64,000 nt of DNA, taken from assembly GCA_022495005.1 (NCBI GenBank), contig JAGYXB010001753.1, positions 310,001 to 374,000 on the forward strand, read 5' to 3'. Shown in pieces: positions 23,351 through 34,778 of this stretch. Position numbers and translations under genes: made by a program. Below the pieces are notes generated by a model. It ran no database searches, was not told the DNA's origin, and worked only from the letters and a program-made list of their open reading frames with translations. Source of the DNA: Rhyacophila brunnea (lineage: Eukaryota > Arthropoda > Insecta > Trichoptera > Rhyacophilidae). Position 1 is the stretch's first letter; each line of letters begins with the position of its first letter.

Positions 23351-23369
23351 TAACTTGCTAATAATTCAT

Positions 23370-23825
23370 AATATTAGTTATAATGTATTTTCTCAGAAGT
23401 GTTTTTCAAAATAATGTGTGTTCAATAATTAGAATGGTACATTCTTAAATCTTATGAATTATTCGTTTAATAAAAGAAATAGTCAATTATAAATTTTTAG
23501 CAAGTTCAAGTAAGTTACATCATAAAAATATCGGAAAAATCCGTGACGTCGGTTAGTAATTGAAGTAGCAGGTATCTACTTTGATTTAATAAACAAAAAC
23601 CGATTGCCAAAGTAGCTAGATTTGTAGATTTGCTGATGAATAGGTATTAAAAAGGCCAATAGTTAAAATTTGTCGCAATTAGTAGGTCACTTTGTAGCAT
23701 ACAGGATATTTTTCTATTGGTTATGATATATTTTCTCAGAAATTATTTATGTTCAATAATTAGAATGATACATTCTTAAATCTTGTGAATTATTTGTTGA
23801 ATAAAAGAAATAGTTAATTATAATA
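23370..23825 (+). repeat. Repeat T (tRNA-like unit), about 1.3 units with tRNA part deleted
   Basis: It matches the ~414-bp unit of the array at 62312-63226 through 'ttttctcagaa', 'gtacattcttaaatctt', 'cgacgtcggttagtaattga' type blocks and 'aaaggccaatagttaaaatt'. The unit restarts at about 23710, but the tRNA-like module between repeats is reduced to 'tgtagcataca'. That places a deletion exactly over the tRNA-like sequence. Confidence 0.75.
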
Positions 23826-24326
23826 AATATATTATAAAACTTTTGTTATACTGTTATATTATGTATAAATGAATCGAATTGTTTTGTATTTATTACCTAC
23901 AGTTTCTTTTCATCTTTTGAAAATACTAATTAACGTACTTATAAATATTAAAATAAAGATATTCACGAATAGAATATAGCTACCGGGTGACGCAAATCTC
24001 ATTCCTGTATTTGAAAATGATATTTTTTTGTTGTTTCAACAGAACGATGTCATATTATTACACAAATTCAGACAAAAAATAGAGATTTTAGAAATATAAC
24101 ACGAAAATATTTTGTAAATATCACAGAAATACCACTTGGCAATACTACACGGCATAATACTTTATCTACCGCCCACCAAATCAATAAGTATATATTTTTT
24201 CTACAACATCACTACAAGTAAAAGTTACCGCACGCAATTATTTGTATTATGCTAATAAATATCTTTCAGAGAATATAGGTGAAAAATTCTTTAATTCGTA
24301 CATTTCTAAAAACTACATAAAAACTC
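23826..24326. other. Unassigned AT-rich sequence
   Basis: No feature seen before the RTE fragment. Confidence 0.4.
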
Positions 24327-24740
24327 AAGTATGGCTGCGAGACGTGGACCCTTAACACGAGAGATGTCCAAAGGCTACGAGTCTCACAGCGAGGCATGGA
24401 GAGGTGTATGTTGGGCATCACGCGAAAGGACCGTAAGAGAAATGAATGGGCTAGGAAGCAGACAGGAGTACGCGATGAAATAGACGTTGCCAAACAGCTG
24501 AAATGGAGATGGGTGGGGCACATTGCTTGCCGGAAGGACGGCCGCTGGACAAATGCCGTCATCCAGTGGTACCCAAGGGGCACGAAAGGGTCGCCCTAAA
24601 AGCCGCTGGATTGACGAACTGGTAAAGTTCAGCGGAAATACGTGGCAGCAAACGATACAGGGCCGAGAGAGTTGGAAGAAGCTTGGAGACGTCGTCCAGC
24701 AAAGGATTGACCCCGGCTGATAATGATGATGACATAAAAA
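24327..24740 (+). mobile_element. RTE-like non-LTR retrotransposon 3' end, frameshifted
   Basis: From 24327 the frame reads 'KYGCETWTLN', then 'QRLRVSQRGMERCMLGI', 'KQLKWRWVGHIA' and 'DGRWTNAVIQW', the signature of the C-terminal part of insect endonuclease-reverse transcriptases of RTE type. Near 24560-24599 the frame shifts and continues as 'GRPKSRWIDELVK', ending at 24720. The tail is the TGATGATGA-type microsatellite common for this group, then A-rich sequence. The endonuclease and RT catalytic domains are missing (5' truncation). Confidence 0.85.
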
Positions 24741-25802
24741 AAGGTTTTGCGGAGATTATTTTTCAATTATATAATTTCCCTGTGATCTTCCATATGCGAG
24801 ATACTTTCTTTTGGATGTCCTTAAAAATAATCATACTTTTAATCAAATTCAGAGCTTTCGGATAGAAGAAGAATTTTTCAAAAGTTTTTGTATCCAATCA
24901 ACTTGTGTATTTACTTTTTGTGTTGACAGGGGATGTACCTAGCTCTTTGATAAAAAGAAGTAATAACATGATAATAAATTTACCATACAAGAATACACTC
25001 AAGTTGGTAACCTTAAAAATAAGTAGGTATTAAGAATATTTTATAAAGCATCGACTATTGTACAATCTACATCTATGAATATATTTGAAATAATTTAATC
25101 GTAAATAAATTATTAGTTGATGGTTATTAAATTGTAAAATAAATAATACAAGTATCTACTTACAATAAATTTACTTTGTAAACTTTTATATTACAAAATA
25201 AACATTTGGTTTGTAAACAGCTACTTTCATTATTTACAATACACTTGAGAAATTCACAAAAATAGATAGTACTTAATTATATTTTTTCTTGTAATAAAAC
25301 ACACTTTTACCACGGAGGTAAGCATTGTACCACCCACACTAGGATTTGAAAACATGATTCAATTTGTTTAAAATTCTATTTCATCTTTTAAAATTAATTC
25401 CCCTCCTTCTCAGACCGTATTCTTTGTACACCGCGGCACGCTACCCTGTGGAACACTAAACCTTTTTATTAGTCCGTGTTTAGATAAATCTTCCTTTTTT
25501 TTATTCTTTACGTAAATTATTTATGTTCCTCTGTAGCGTGCGTCTCTTTTTAAAACCGATAAATTTTCCAGTTTTTCAATAGGGATTTTTTCTGACATAG
25601 GCCACCGTTTACAGGTATTGTATAACATGTGTAATTCGATTAAATATTAAAAAAAAAAATTCCTGTCTTTTCTACTTCCTGGTACGTTCATAATAATTTA
25701 TCGGGAACCACAGTAGTTCTATGCCAGAGACTAAGACTTAAACGTTTACGAGATGACATGATTATTACTGATTCAATTGAAATATCTATCTGTGAACCTA
25801 TT
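24741..25802. other. Unassigned AT-rich sequence
   Basis: No gene or repeat recognised. Confidence 0.4.
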
Positions 25803-25837
25803 CCGCTTAATTGGGACATTTTGGCCCAATTAAGCGG
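25803..25837. repeat. Isolated perfect 13-bp inverted repeat hairpin
   Basis: CCGCTTAATTGGG and its exact reverse complement are separated by nine bases. The sequence resembles the terminal repeat of pogo/Tigger-type transposons, where short inverted units recur near the end, but no partner terminus was located nearby. It could be a solo end. Confidence 0.5.
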
Positions 25838-25927
25838 CTGCCCATTTTACATAAAATCAAACAATTTTATTACATAATTGAAAAACACAGTAGATAGACC
25901 TACACTACTAGAAAAAATATGACGAAC

Positions 25928-26213
25928 TTCAAATTCAAATTATTTTTTTTATTTTACATATGAAATTATAAATTCAAAGCATTCATGATATAACATAACG
26001 TAAGTTTAGTGTTAACAATGTTAAAATAAAATAAAATAATAAAAATAAAAGCAAATGGAAGCACACAGAGTAAACTATGTTGATAAAGGTACCTTATCTT
26101 AAAAAAATATAAAACAGCGTCCACCTAAACTCGCCCTAACATAAGTGGAATATATCAATATCGGAAGCAATTTGATTAAACATAGTTATTACCCTCCCAA
26201 TTGGCATTACTAA
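25928..26213 (-). mobile_element. Non-LTR retrotransposon 3' end (family L1w), most diverged copy
   Basis: The plus strand shows 'ttcaaattcaaatta' tail sequence and later 'gtggaatatatcaatatcgg', 'aagcaatttga' and 'accctcccaattggcattac', all matching the antisense of the L1w C-terminus at 40.1 kb. Substitutions are frequent, so this is the oldest of the four copies. The 5' end stops at about 26213. Confidence 0.7.
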
Positions 26214-26711
26214 CGCCACTTGAACCTGTAACCACTGGATCCTCGCCAATGAAATGCTCAAATTAATTATAAAATTAATGTTATATAATGTTATTTTGTT
26301 TATTTATAACTTAGAAATGCTTTGGGCCCATGTCGGTTGCCAGTTATAGTATGTTATAGTTATAATATAGAAACACTTCTGGCTTTAATATTTATTTAGA
26401 GTTCACAGAGATTAAATAACAATAACAGAGGATACTTCATACGGTACACGGAAATAGATTAACAAGATAAGATGACTCGCTCGACCAAATAACCAGATGA
26501 ACTTGCCAAAGGATTAGTTTAGTTTAGGTAGTTATCACATTTGACAACTATAAACCACATTTATCACTAGAAACGAATCTCGATAGTGTAAGGTACTTAG
26601 TTTCAAAATAAAGGCACCGTACGATTAAAAGGCTCAGAGCTAATAAGACTAAGCTGACTGGCTGTAAGACTGTGAGAGATCTGTGAGAGATATCAATTAT
26701 GGAGTCAACAT
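26214..26711. other. Unassigned sequence
   Basis: No gene recognised. Confidence 0.4.
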
Positions 26712-26905
26712 AGAGTTAAATCTTAATCTGTATACATCGTGCTTGCGGTGTCCAGTCAATGGGTAGCGCCATCTATGGGTTTCTTTTCGAAGTCACGCCG
26801 CTATACCTAGAGTTAAATCTTAATCTATCTACATAGCGCTTGCGGCGTCCAGTCAATGGGCCGCGCCATCTATGGGTCTCTTTTTGAAGTCACGCCGCTA
26901 TAATG
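26712..26905. repeat. Tandem duplication, two copies of a 97-bp unit
   Basis: The unit starts 'agagttaaatcttaatct' at 26712 and again at 26809, and each copy ends 'gaagtcacgccgctata'. The copies differ at only about ten positions, several of them C/T or G/A. The unit contains 'cgccatctatgggt', a string often found in insect transposable elements, but I cannot assign it. No frame is kept through both copies. Confidence 0.85.
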
Positions 26906-28051
26906 TTACATTCTCAAATTTAATCTCGTGGATCGCATGGGCTCACTCCCACTCCCGTTTCAGAGATATTCCCAGACGTAAACAAATGCACATTACATTT
27001 TGCGCCTCTGAATACGCCAGATTAAAAGCGTGTTAAGTATGGGTATTAAATTTAATAATAGTAGTATTTTTATTGACTTAAGGATCGATCCACTATAATA
27101 AGGGTTGTATTTTGAATACTAGATAAGTGACTCGTAACTATGTAATGTTACTAATAAAAATTGGTATACATGTAATTTACCGCACATATTGAATTGTAGT
27201 TTTATCAGTTTTTGAAAATAGATTGCGCGTAGAATATAAATATAATATAATTTATATTATACATCTTTTCTAATATTATTTTATTTATTGCTGCTCATCT
27301 CTTATATACAAAATATGTAGTACTCGAATGTTGTTCATTTTAAGAGGGCAGTATTATTATGTATTATCTTTGTAACGTAGCATCGCTCTACGTTTTTGTC
27401 TTCTTTCTCAAGGTCTTCGTTTCTACGTAGCACACAAAAAATAGCTCCACTAGTATTCACCACCTACAGTAAATTTCGTTCCTTTAAAAACAACAAAGTG
27501 TTGCGGAGTTTACATCTTTCATTACACTACCTAAACAATCTCCTGCGAAATAAATTGTATCTCTTAACAAACATATCTTGAAGCTTCAATGCTAATTTTA
27601 AACAAAGGGTCTGGGCTTCCAGATTTATTAATTCTGACTCGTGGAAGAAGGCGAAACTTTCACCAGCGTGTGATTTACGGCAGTATCAGTGGCGTGTTTG
27701 CAAACTATCTCCAAGAGGCTAACAACAATAAAATGTTTTACGCTTTAAAGGCAGAATCCTACGACTGGTATATTCTTGACAAATTTCACAATAATAGAAT
27801 TATACATTCGTTGAGTTAGTAAAATTATTGTTTCTACGATTCTGTCTAATGTTGCTAAATACCAATCATTTGTAAACGACATTATACTTATCATCGTCAG
27901 TCAGGATCGATCCACAGTTGGATAAAGGAAGCCTCTATTATATCCTTCAACTGTTATCAGTACTAAATTCTTCACTGTCCTGTATTGTTGATGGTGCCAC
28001 GTGCTGTATGACATCATACATTCTTAATACTGCAGGCAAACTACCCTTAAT
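26906..28051. other. Unassigned sequence with two short plus-strand frames
   Basis: Frames 27396-27581 and 27589-27819 are adjacent but have no recognisable domain. The first is Ser/Leu/Asn rich as expected of random AT-rich DNA. The second contains a moderately balanced composition ('RRRNFHQRVIYGSISG') but no known motif. Confidence 0.3.
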
Positions 28052-28240
28052 AACAGCTCTCGTGGTGCAGTGCGTAAGGTGCTGGCCTTTCATCTGATTC
28101 GATCTTCGGGTTCGATTCCCGGTAACGTCACAGTATAGTTATGCGATTTTCTCAAAGCCTGGGTGTTTGTGATTGTTTTCACTACTGGTTCACTACACTA
28201 TGTTTATCGGGCCTTTAGACCTGTTGTAGTGTTATAAAGA
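28052..28240 (+). repeat. SINE family B, best copy
   Basis: The tRNA-derived head has an A-box-like TGGTGCAGTGCG and an exact B box GGTTCGATTCC at 28109-28119, followed by 'cggtaacgtcacagta'. The body includes 'gtgtttgtgattg', 'ttcactacact' and 'cgggcctttagacc'. The same body is found antisense at 40808-40975 and 59459-59660. Internal pol III promoter elements would allow transcription, and mobilisation would rely on a LINE enzyme. The T/A-rich 3' end is not sharply delimited. Confidence 0.8.
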
Positions 28241-29403
28241 ATATTGTTTAATTTCTGGAGATTTTTACATTTTTTTTGTTTAGTTCGTGAACGCTGCATT
28301 TTTCTGGAAGCGATTAAAAGAAAAATCTACTGGTAGTATCGACTTATATCGACTGTGGATAAAGACACTGTCTATTTTATCAACTGTAGAAAAATACACT
28401 ATTTTTAAGATGAATTCTCCGTTTACTAAAGGCACCTACCGGGAAAACACGAAGCCTGCATTTTTCTATAATTTATTGATAAAATACGTTTTTAATTATT
28501 TTCGTTCATCAATAAATATCTAAAATATATTTTTTTATTTAAATATTTGAAGAAAATATATTAAATGTGAATTCTTTAATAGGATCCCTGGGATCCCATC
28601 TTAATATGTTATGTATTAATTTTTCTTTAATGCAGAGAAAATGTTTTTAAATATTTCATCGTTCTGTTATATTTTTTTAAAAAAAAAACATCGATATTTA
28701 TGAAAAAAAATGTGTATTTAACTTGAAATCCTTGTGATTATTTAGTACTCTGCCATTACTAACATATACAATTCGTTCAATATGAAAGCGCAACTTTGCA
28801 TCGTGCGATAATATTATCTGCGTATGAACCGAGGGTAACTCTTTAAAATATACAACCGAGTCATCAGTGACAGTATTAGTTATGAACAGGAAACACAGGA
28901 GTTAAAGTCGACCGTTCTGAAGATAGGTTTATAGCCCGAAACTGCATAATCAACGTAAATAACTCAGTTAAAGTAGAAAAACAAAAATATCAACAAAAGT
29001 AGGTTACAATAATTATTGTAAGTTTAAAAAATTTGAAATACTTACTGTCTTTGTCATAGAATGAATAAAAATTTGTCACGCAAACACAACATGCATTCAG
29101 TATTTGTAATATTTGATAAAACATTAAAAGGGCTCTGTATTTATTACGTTGAATGTTTTCTACCTGATTAAGTCATTAACCAAAACTTCAGTCAAATCCT
29201 TAATGTAAGGCTCTATTTCGTACTTCTATTTTGTTAAGTGCTGTCTCTAAAACAAAAAGACTTCGGTACTACCCTATAATTATTTGTGTTTTTTTCGTTC
29301 TAAATAAACATGGAAAATATTATGGGAAAGATCATTAATCTTTCATTTATTATCAATTAAATTATAATACTCTAGAGTCTAGATGACAGCTGTTAATATA
29401 TAA
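28241..29403. other. Unassigned AT-rich sequence
   Basis: A 78-codon frame at 28287-28523 has no recognised domain. Nothing else seen. Confidence 0.35.
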
Positions 29404-30589
29404 TGTTACGCCGAATGTGCGAAATTGAATATTACATGAAATGGGCAAAATTTTTCCTAAATCATGAAAAATGCAAGCCAGTTGCCTTATTCATGAATTA
29501 GACAAAATATCTGAAGAGTGCGTGAATTCGGCAGTAATTTTTCTGCCTAGTTCATGTATTGGACAAATTAGATAGTAGCGCTACGGTGGTATTTTTTGCA
29601 ACTTAACTAAATGTATCAAATGCACATGCATTGGTCAAAATGTACATATATTATCTATGGTCAAAATAAATGATCGCGCTCCGGTGGCGTTTTTTGCAAC
29701 TAATCAAACTAAACAAATTTGTCAAATGTCATTGATTATAATATAAAAATATACCAATCAATAACTACAATGACATTCATATCCATTTACTATGCGCAAA
29801 AAAAAACTAGAACTATAATATTATGATAACGGAAGAAATTTATTGAAAAGTATTTTCGCGATTTGATTCGTGCTTGGGTATCAAACGTGCAATGGTCGAT
29901 TGAATGTTTGTGATAGTTTGTTGACACTTGATAGCTAACCTCAAAATGGACATTTTCAGTTGAATATTTTAATTCAGAATTACAAAACCTAACCTAACCT
30001 AATAATAACAACATTATATTATGTCCAATTATCTATATATATATATAAAAGAAAGTCGGGTTAGTTACACCATTTATAACTCGAGAACGGCTGGACCGAT
30101 TTTTACGATCTTTGATTTGTTAAATTTGTCTCAGCCCCGAATAGCAGAATAACTATTAAAACATCGGAAAATTCACGGAAAAGAAAATTATGAATAAAAT
30201 TAATTTTTCATACATTTTGTATCGAACGGCTTTTGACTGATATCAATGGATTTAAACGATGGATCTCGCGCATACGAAAACAAAAGAAAATCACAAAAAA
30301 ATTAAATCCGTATACAACGCCATCTCTGATACATGACAGAAACAATAAACAAGAAACAAACAAACAAAAGAAAGTATGAACATGGCGTTTTTGACAGTTG
30401 ATTCAGTTCAGCCTCAGATAATACCGAAAGACTTTGTTATAGACAAATAGCGATCTTGATCGTGATTTTCAAACGATAAGTTGCCTTCTAAAATGTTCAC
30501 TTTCTGAGGTTATGAAATTTTGCGAATCGATAATTGCTTCATTATGTAATTTTGAATTGTGTGATTAATTTTCCAGTGTTATTTACAAT

Positions 30590-30613
30590 GCCGCGAGCCA
30601 GAAGATCTAATCT
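30590..30613 (+). pseudogene. Start of Helitron Rep-helicase frame, cut by the second 5' end
   Basis: ATG at 30590 opens the codons M-P-R-A-R-R-S-N. This is a basic start of the type found at the N-terminus of insect Helitron proteins, and it is broken off after eight codons where the second Helitron 5' terminus begins. About 80 codons or more of the normal N-terminus are therefore missing before similarity resumes downstream. Confidence 0.55.
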
Positions 30614-30854
30614 ATCTATCTATATAAAACAAAGTCGGGTTAATTACACCATTATTTATTTTATAACTCAAAAACGGCTAGACCGATTTTTATGATCTTT
30701 AATTTGTTGGATTTGTCTCTGCCCTGAATAGCAGAATAATTATTAAAACATCGGAAAAATTCACGGAAAAAGAAATTATGAAGAACATTCATTTTCTTAT
30801 AGATTTCGTATGGAACGGCTTTTTTGATGATGTCTATTGATGATATAGAACTGA

Positions 30855-31469
30855 TTGACTGATTTCGATGAATTCTTTTTGTTCGTAGTAAGAAAATCAC
30901 AAAAAACACCACCATCTCTGATACATGAGTATTGCAATTCAGTAAAGTACATCAAATACATATGCAAATATATCACCAAAGGCAGCGATATTGTGGTTTT
31001 TGGCGTTCAAACTCCCAATACCAACGATGAAATCACGCACTATCAAGTTTGTCGATATGTGAGCTGCAATGAAGTGATTTGGCATATTTTCTCATTCCCC
31101 ATTCATGAATGTCATCCCACTGGTGTACATTTGGCGGTGCATCTGGAGAATGGTCAACGAGTTTATTTTAATGCATCAAATGTTGCTCAACGTGCTGTAA
31201 CACCTTCAGCGACAACATTGACCAGTTTCTTTTCAATTTTTCAAAGCGATTCGTTTGCACGAACGTTGTTCTACTCTGAGACGCCACGTTATTACACTTG
31301 GAACGCTTCATCGAAGAAATTTCAACGTCGTAAGCAAGGCGATGCGGTTACTGATCATCCGGATGTGCATTCTAATGATGCTCTTGGTCGCATTTACACA
31401 GTTCATCCGAAGTATGACGAATGCTTCTACTTGCGGTTGTTGATGGTGAATGTTCGTGGGCCGACATAA
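30855..31469 (+). pseudogene. Helitron Rep (HUH) region, C-terminal part
   Basis: This open segment of 204 codons becomes Helitron-like from about residue 20. It contains 'SVKYIKYICKYITKGSD' at roughly residues 29-45, which holds the paired-tyrosine motif (Y-x3-Y-x2-K) of the Helitron Rep nuclease used for DNA nicking and joining. The following region ('DEITHYQVCRYVSCNE', 'ENGQRVYFNASN') matches the linker between Rep and helicase. The upstream HUH metal-binding motif is absent. The frame stops at 31469 and similarity continues in other frames, so it cannot make an active enzyme. Confidence 0.85.
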
Positions 31470-33035
31470 TTTGAATCACTTTGAACTGTCAATGGTGTAG
31501 TGTGTCCAACATTTTGTGCTGCATGTCAACAGCTCAATTTGCTTGAAAACGATATTCATTGAGACATGAAAATCGCTGTAGCAATTGTTTCTGCATCTCC
31601 AAGTCAGATACGCACATTATTTGCTATCATTATTTCGACATGCTTCCCATAAAATCCACCTAAACTATGGAACAAGTACAAGGATGACATGTCAGAAAAC
31701 ATTTTACATCGAATTCGTGTCGGTTCAGAGAATTCCGATCTCGAAGTGAATGAGGAGATACATAACCAGGCTTTGCTTTCGATCGAAGACATGTGTTATC
31801 TCATGTGCGGCAGTTTGTTAGTCAAGTTAGGAATGCCAACGCCACATCGTGGAATGAATGACGCTTTTAATCGAGAATTGGAACGTGAACGTGAATATGA
31901 TCGAGATGCATTGAACCTATAGGTTCGATCAAATGTACCAATGTTGAACCCCCAACAGAAGGAAGTGTACGATACGTTAATGAAGGCAATTGATGATGGA
32001 AATGGTGGTTTATTTTTCCTCGATGCGCCTGGTGGAACTGGGAAGACATTTCTCATGTCATTGATTTTGGCCACTGTTCGTGCGAGATCCTAAATTTCTG
32101 TAGCAGTTGCTTCTTCTGGGATAGCGGCCACGTTGTTAAAAGGATGCTGAATGGCTCATTCAGTGTTGAAATTGCCGTTAAACCTTCAAACGACTGAAAC
32201 ACCGACAAGCAGTAATGCGAAACACTCAGCAATGGCCAAAGTTTTGGTAGCAAGTAAAAACATCACCTGGGATGAATGCACAATGGCGCACAAATGCGCA
32301 TTGGCAGCACTCAATCGAACTATGAAAGATCTGCGCAATTACTCAAGATGTTTTGGTGGCGCAATGATTCTACTATCTGGCAATTTCCGCCAAACACTAC
32401 AAGTCATTCCAAGATCGACCGCTGCCGATGAAATGAACGCTTGCCTCAAATCATAGACTCTGTGGCGCTATGTGAAGAAACTTCAGCTGACGACAAACAT
32501 GCGAGTTGCATTGCTAAACGATCCATCTGCCAAAAAGCAATTGCTGACTATCGGTAACTGCCGTGTTCCTGTCGAGGAATCGAACGAATTGATTTCGTTT
32601 CCGCTGATTTTTTGAAATTTCGTCTCAGCGAAGGACGACCTCATCAACAAAGTGTTACCGAACGTCATAGCTAACCACAAAAATCTCAATTGGTTGAGTG
32701 AACGAGCAATTTTTGCGGTAAAGAACAAAGATGTGGATCACTTAAACTTCACAATTCAAAATCAAATCGTTGGTCCAATGCATTCCTTCAAATCTATCGA
32801 CTGTGTAATAAACGAAGACGAAGCAACCAACTATCCAACTGAATTTTTAAACTTATTGGATCTGCCTGGCTTGCCACCGCACAATTTACAACTGAAGATT
32901 GACTTGGTAGTTATCATGCTTCGAAATCTGAACCAACCAAAACTTTGTAATCTATTTCATTTTGATTTGATTTTTGCACATTTATTGAACTTAATTCATT
33001 TGGAGTATTTTAATTCAGCTAATAAGTTAACACAA
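31470..33035 (+). pseudogene. Helitron PIF1-like helicase region, broken in several frames
   Basis: Similarity continues through 'SPSQIRTLFAIII', 'NKYKDDMSENI' and 'LLSIEDMCYLMCG', then a Walker A motif (FLDAPGGTGKTF) at about 32017-32052. A Walker B-like segment ending 'WDECTMAHK' follows near 32265-32292, then 'GNFRQTLQVIPRSTAADE' at about 32380-32435. The last part ('SFKSIDCVINEDEATNYPTE', 'LDLPGLPPHNLQLK', 'LNQPKLCN') ends at about 32950, followed by an apparent deletion of the terminal residues. Stops and frameshifts at about 31478, 31560, 31922, 32091, 32150 and 32454 make it inactive. Confidence 0.88.
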
Positions 33036-33281
33036 GATTATTGATTCTGAGGCGGTACAAAGTTCGCCGGGTCAGCTAGTAACTAATAAAACCATCCGTA
33101 TTAAATTTACTTTTTCTTCTGTCATGTTGACAGTTCAAGAATTTTATACCCTGGCGAATTCATGTACTCAGCAGAAAATTTACATAATTCACGAATAAGG
33201 CAACAGGCTTGACTATTACATGAATTAGCCAAAATTTTGCCCATTTCATGTAATAGTCAATTTCGCACATTCGGTGTAACA

Positions 33282-33776
33282 TATATATATATATGATTTA
33301 ATTTTAACAGTTCAAAAATGGGGATGAATAATACAACTTATGTTAGGCCACCCCAAGTATGGATGTCATGTCACTGCACTTGTTGTTCCTCTACAGTTAA
33401 TTTTGAGGCACTCTTTCGTAAATTAGTAGAGAGATTGCACCATTAAGATAGTCAACTACAAAATAACGAATAAACAACGGCCGCTATAGGGCAACACTAG
33501 TCTGTGCTTGATTAAAACGAAATTTCCAAATTGCCTCTTTTATATGTAGATTTTATCGCCACGCAAAACTGGTTCAGTTAATATAAGCATCACGCAATTT
33601 ATTAAAAGTGTAAATAAAATTAAATTCATTCGCTCAGAACTAATTTTAATTTGAAAATCCATATTATACTTGTGATTTTTCAAAGAGGATGCTGTTACTC
33701 GGCAATAATTCATTATTTATACAACCGAGAAACAGGGGCGTATTAGTGTCCCGGGCAATAACTAAAATATTGCACC
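33282..33776. other. Unassigned sequence
   Basis: AT-rich, no gene seen. Confidence 0.4.
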
Positions 33777-34194
33777 CAGCATTCTCAACCTTTTTTTCTT
33801 ACCAGATCCAGCATTTTTAAATATGAATCTAGCATACAAAATTCGCATGTGATGTAAGTCGTTAAATCTAGCGTTTTTCTATACCGCTAACTACAATAAC
33901 AGCTTAAAACTTCTCTTAATAAAACTAAAATATTATACAAGATTTCCTTGAAAATTAAGAAATAATACGTACAAAAATATGAGTTTTTTAACCTGCAATA
34001 ATTTCATGACTTTAGTTGAAATTATTTTTCAATATTTGGTTCATGTAAAAACAATGTTCATGATTTATATTTATTTTGAAATGCTAGTTCTTAGACTTTT
34101 TTGAATTTTGAGAAAATCTAGCATTTTTTGCTCCAATTAGCATATTTTCTAACGCTATCTGGCATATTATTGATAATGACAGTTGGCAAAACTG
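33777..34194 (+). mobile_element. hAT-type element E, copy 1
   Basis: It begins CAGCATTCTCAAC and ends GTTGGCAAAACTG. It is similar over most of its 418 bases to 47614-48035 and, inverted, to 56421-57140 ('taaatctagcgtttt', 'cagcttaaaactt', 'atattatacaagattt'). The flanking octamers attgcacc and aacgcgcc match at five of eight positions, compatible with a decayed duplication. No coding capacity. Confidence 0.7.
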
Positions 34195-34232
34195 AACGCG
34201 CCATTACGTAATACAGTTGTTATACCTGTGAA

Positions 34233-34778
34233 AAGAGTTGGGTTTCGGGAATTTCCCGACGGGAATTCTCGAGAAATTTTCGACATTTCCCATCCCGATT
34301 CTCGAGAACTGAAATTTTTAACATTTCGTGAAATTCCGGATCTCGAGAATCTTTTCTCGGGATTCGGAATTTCTTTATTATCAAATATTAATTGAAAAGA
34401 GTTTTCTATATAAAAAAAGTAGATATATAACACGAAACGTTCAAAGATTGATCGGGGCATTTAATTCAATTTTTACAACATCACGGAATTCTGTCTTTCA
34501 AAGCGTAGGTACGCGATTGTCAGATGCAGCGATTGATAGTCTGTGTTTTTTGAAATACTATTTTAATAAGTAATGTTTTTAATTATTATTGTTTTCCTAC
34601 TTCTATTCTGTTTGTCTTCTTACATAAATAAAAAAAAAATTTTTTTGGAATTTGTCTGTTTTTGCACTGATTTTAGGATTTTTACAGGTTTTTTTTAAAT
34701 TTCCCGATATCTCGAGAATTCTTTTCTGGAAATCCTGAATCTCGAGATTGAGATTTTCTCGGGAAATACCTAACTCTA
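34233..34778 (+). mobile_element. hAT-type element H with CTCGAG-rich subtermini
   Basis: An exact 8-bp duplication, cctgtgaa, at 34225-34232 and 34779-34786 bounds a 546-bp element. The termini are AAGAGTTGGGT and, inward from the right, TAGAGTTAGGT. Both subterminal regions carry repeated TCTCGAGA palindromes and 'ttcccga' motifs, three clear copies on the left and two on the right. Overlapping open frames here (34167-34573) follow from this repeated composition and are not genes. Known hAT enzymes bind subterminal repeats, so these palindromes may be such sites. Confidence 0.85.

Larger units (their letters stand above)
30032..33079 (+). mobile_element. Helitron, degenerate, with two 5' ends and one 3' end
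   Basis: The 5' end TCTATATATATATATAAAAG (30032) and the 3' end with hairpin 'ggcg...cgcc' followed by GGGTCAGCTAG (to 33079) are the standard insect Helitron termini. Host bases A at 30031 and T at 33080 agree with AT target use and absence of duplication. A second complete 5' end begins at 30611, again after an A, and shares 'acggct.gaccgattttta' and 'aaacatcggaaaa' with the first. Sequence of the outer TIR element resumes exactly at 33080, so the two-headed unit appears to have inserted as one piece. Coding remains are listed separately. Confidence 0.88.
29404..33281. mobile_element. TIR element interrupted by a Helitron
   Basis: The ends are inverted repeats of about 57 bases: TGTTACGCCGAATGTGCG at the left and its near-exact reverse complement, ending CGGTGTAACA, at the right. 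The match continues through 'attacatgaaatgggcaaaa' on both sides. Outside the inserted Helitron (30032-33079) only about 830 bases of element remain, without coding sequence. They include an internal pair of near-repeats 'gcgctacggtgg' / 'gcgctccggtgg' at about 29578 and 29672, and a CCTAA triplet run at 29988-30002. The ends lie in TA-rich DNA, so the target duplication is ambiguous and the superfamily unknown. Confidence 0.75.

Noticed and set aside
26712..26905. CRISPR-like repeat
   Set aside because: Only two long copies with no spacers, in a eukaryotic, transposon-rich context.
30661..30979. Minus-strand frames over the Helitron 5' region
   Set aside because: They are antisense to the Helitron terminus and to the Rep frame and show no domain.
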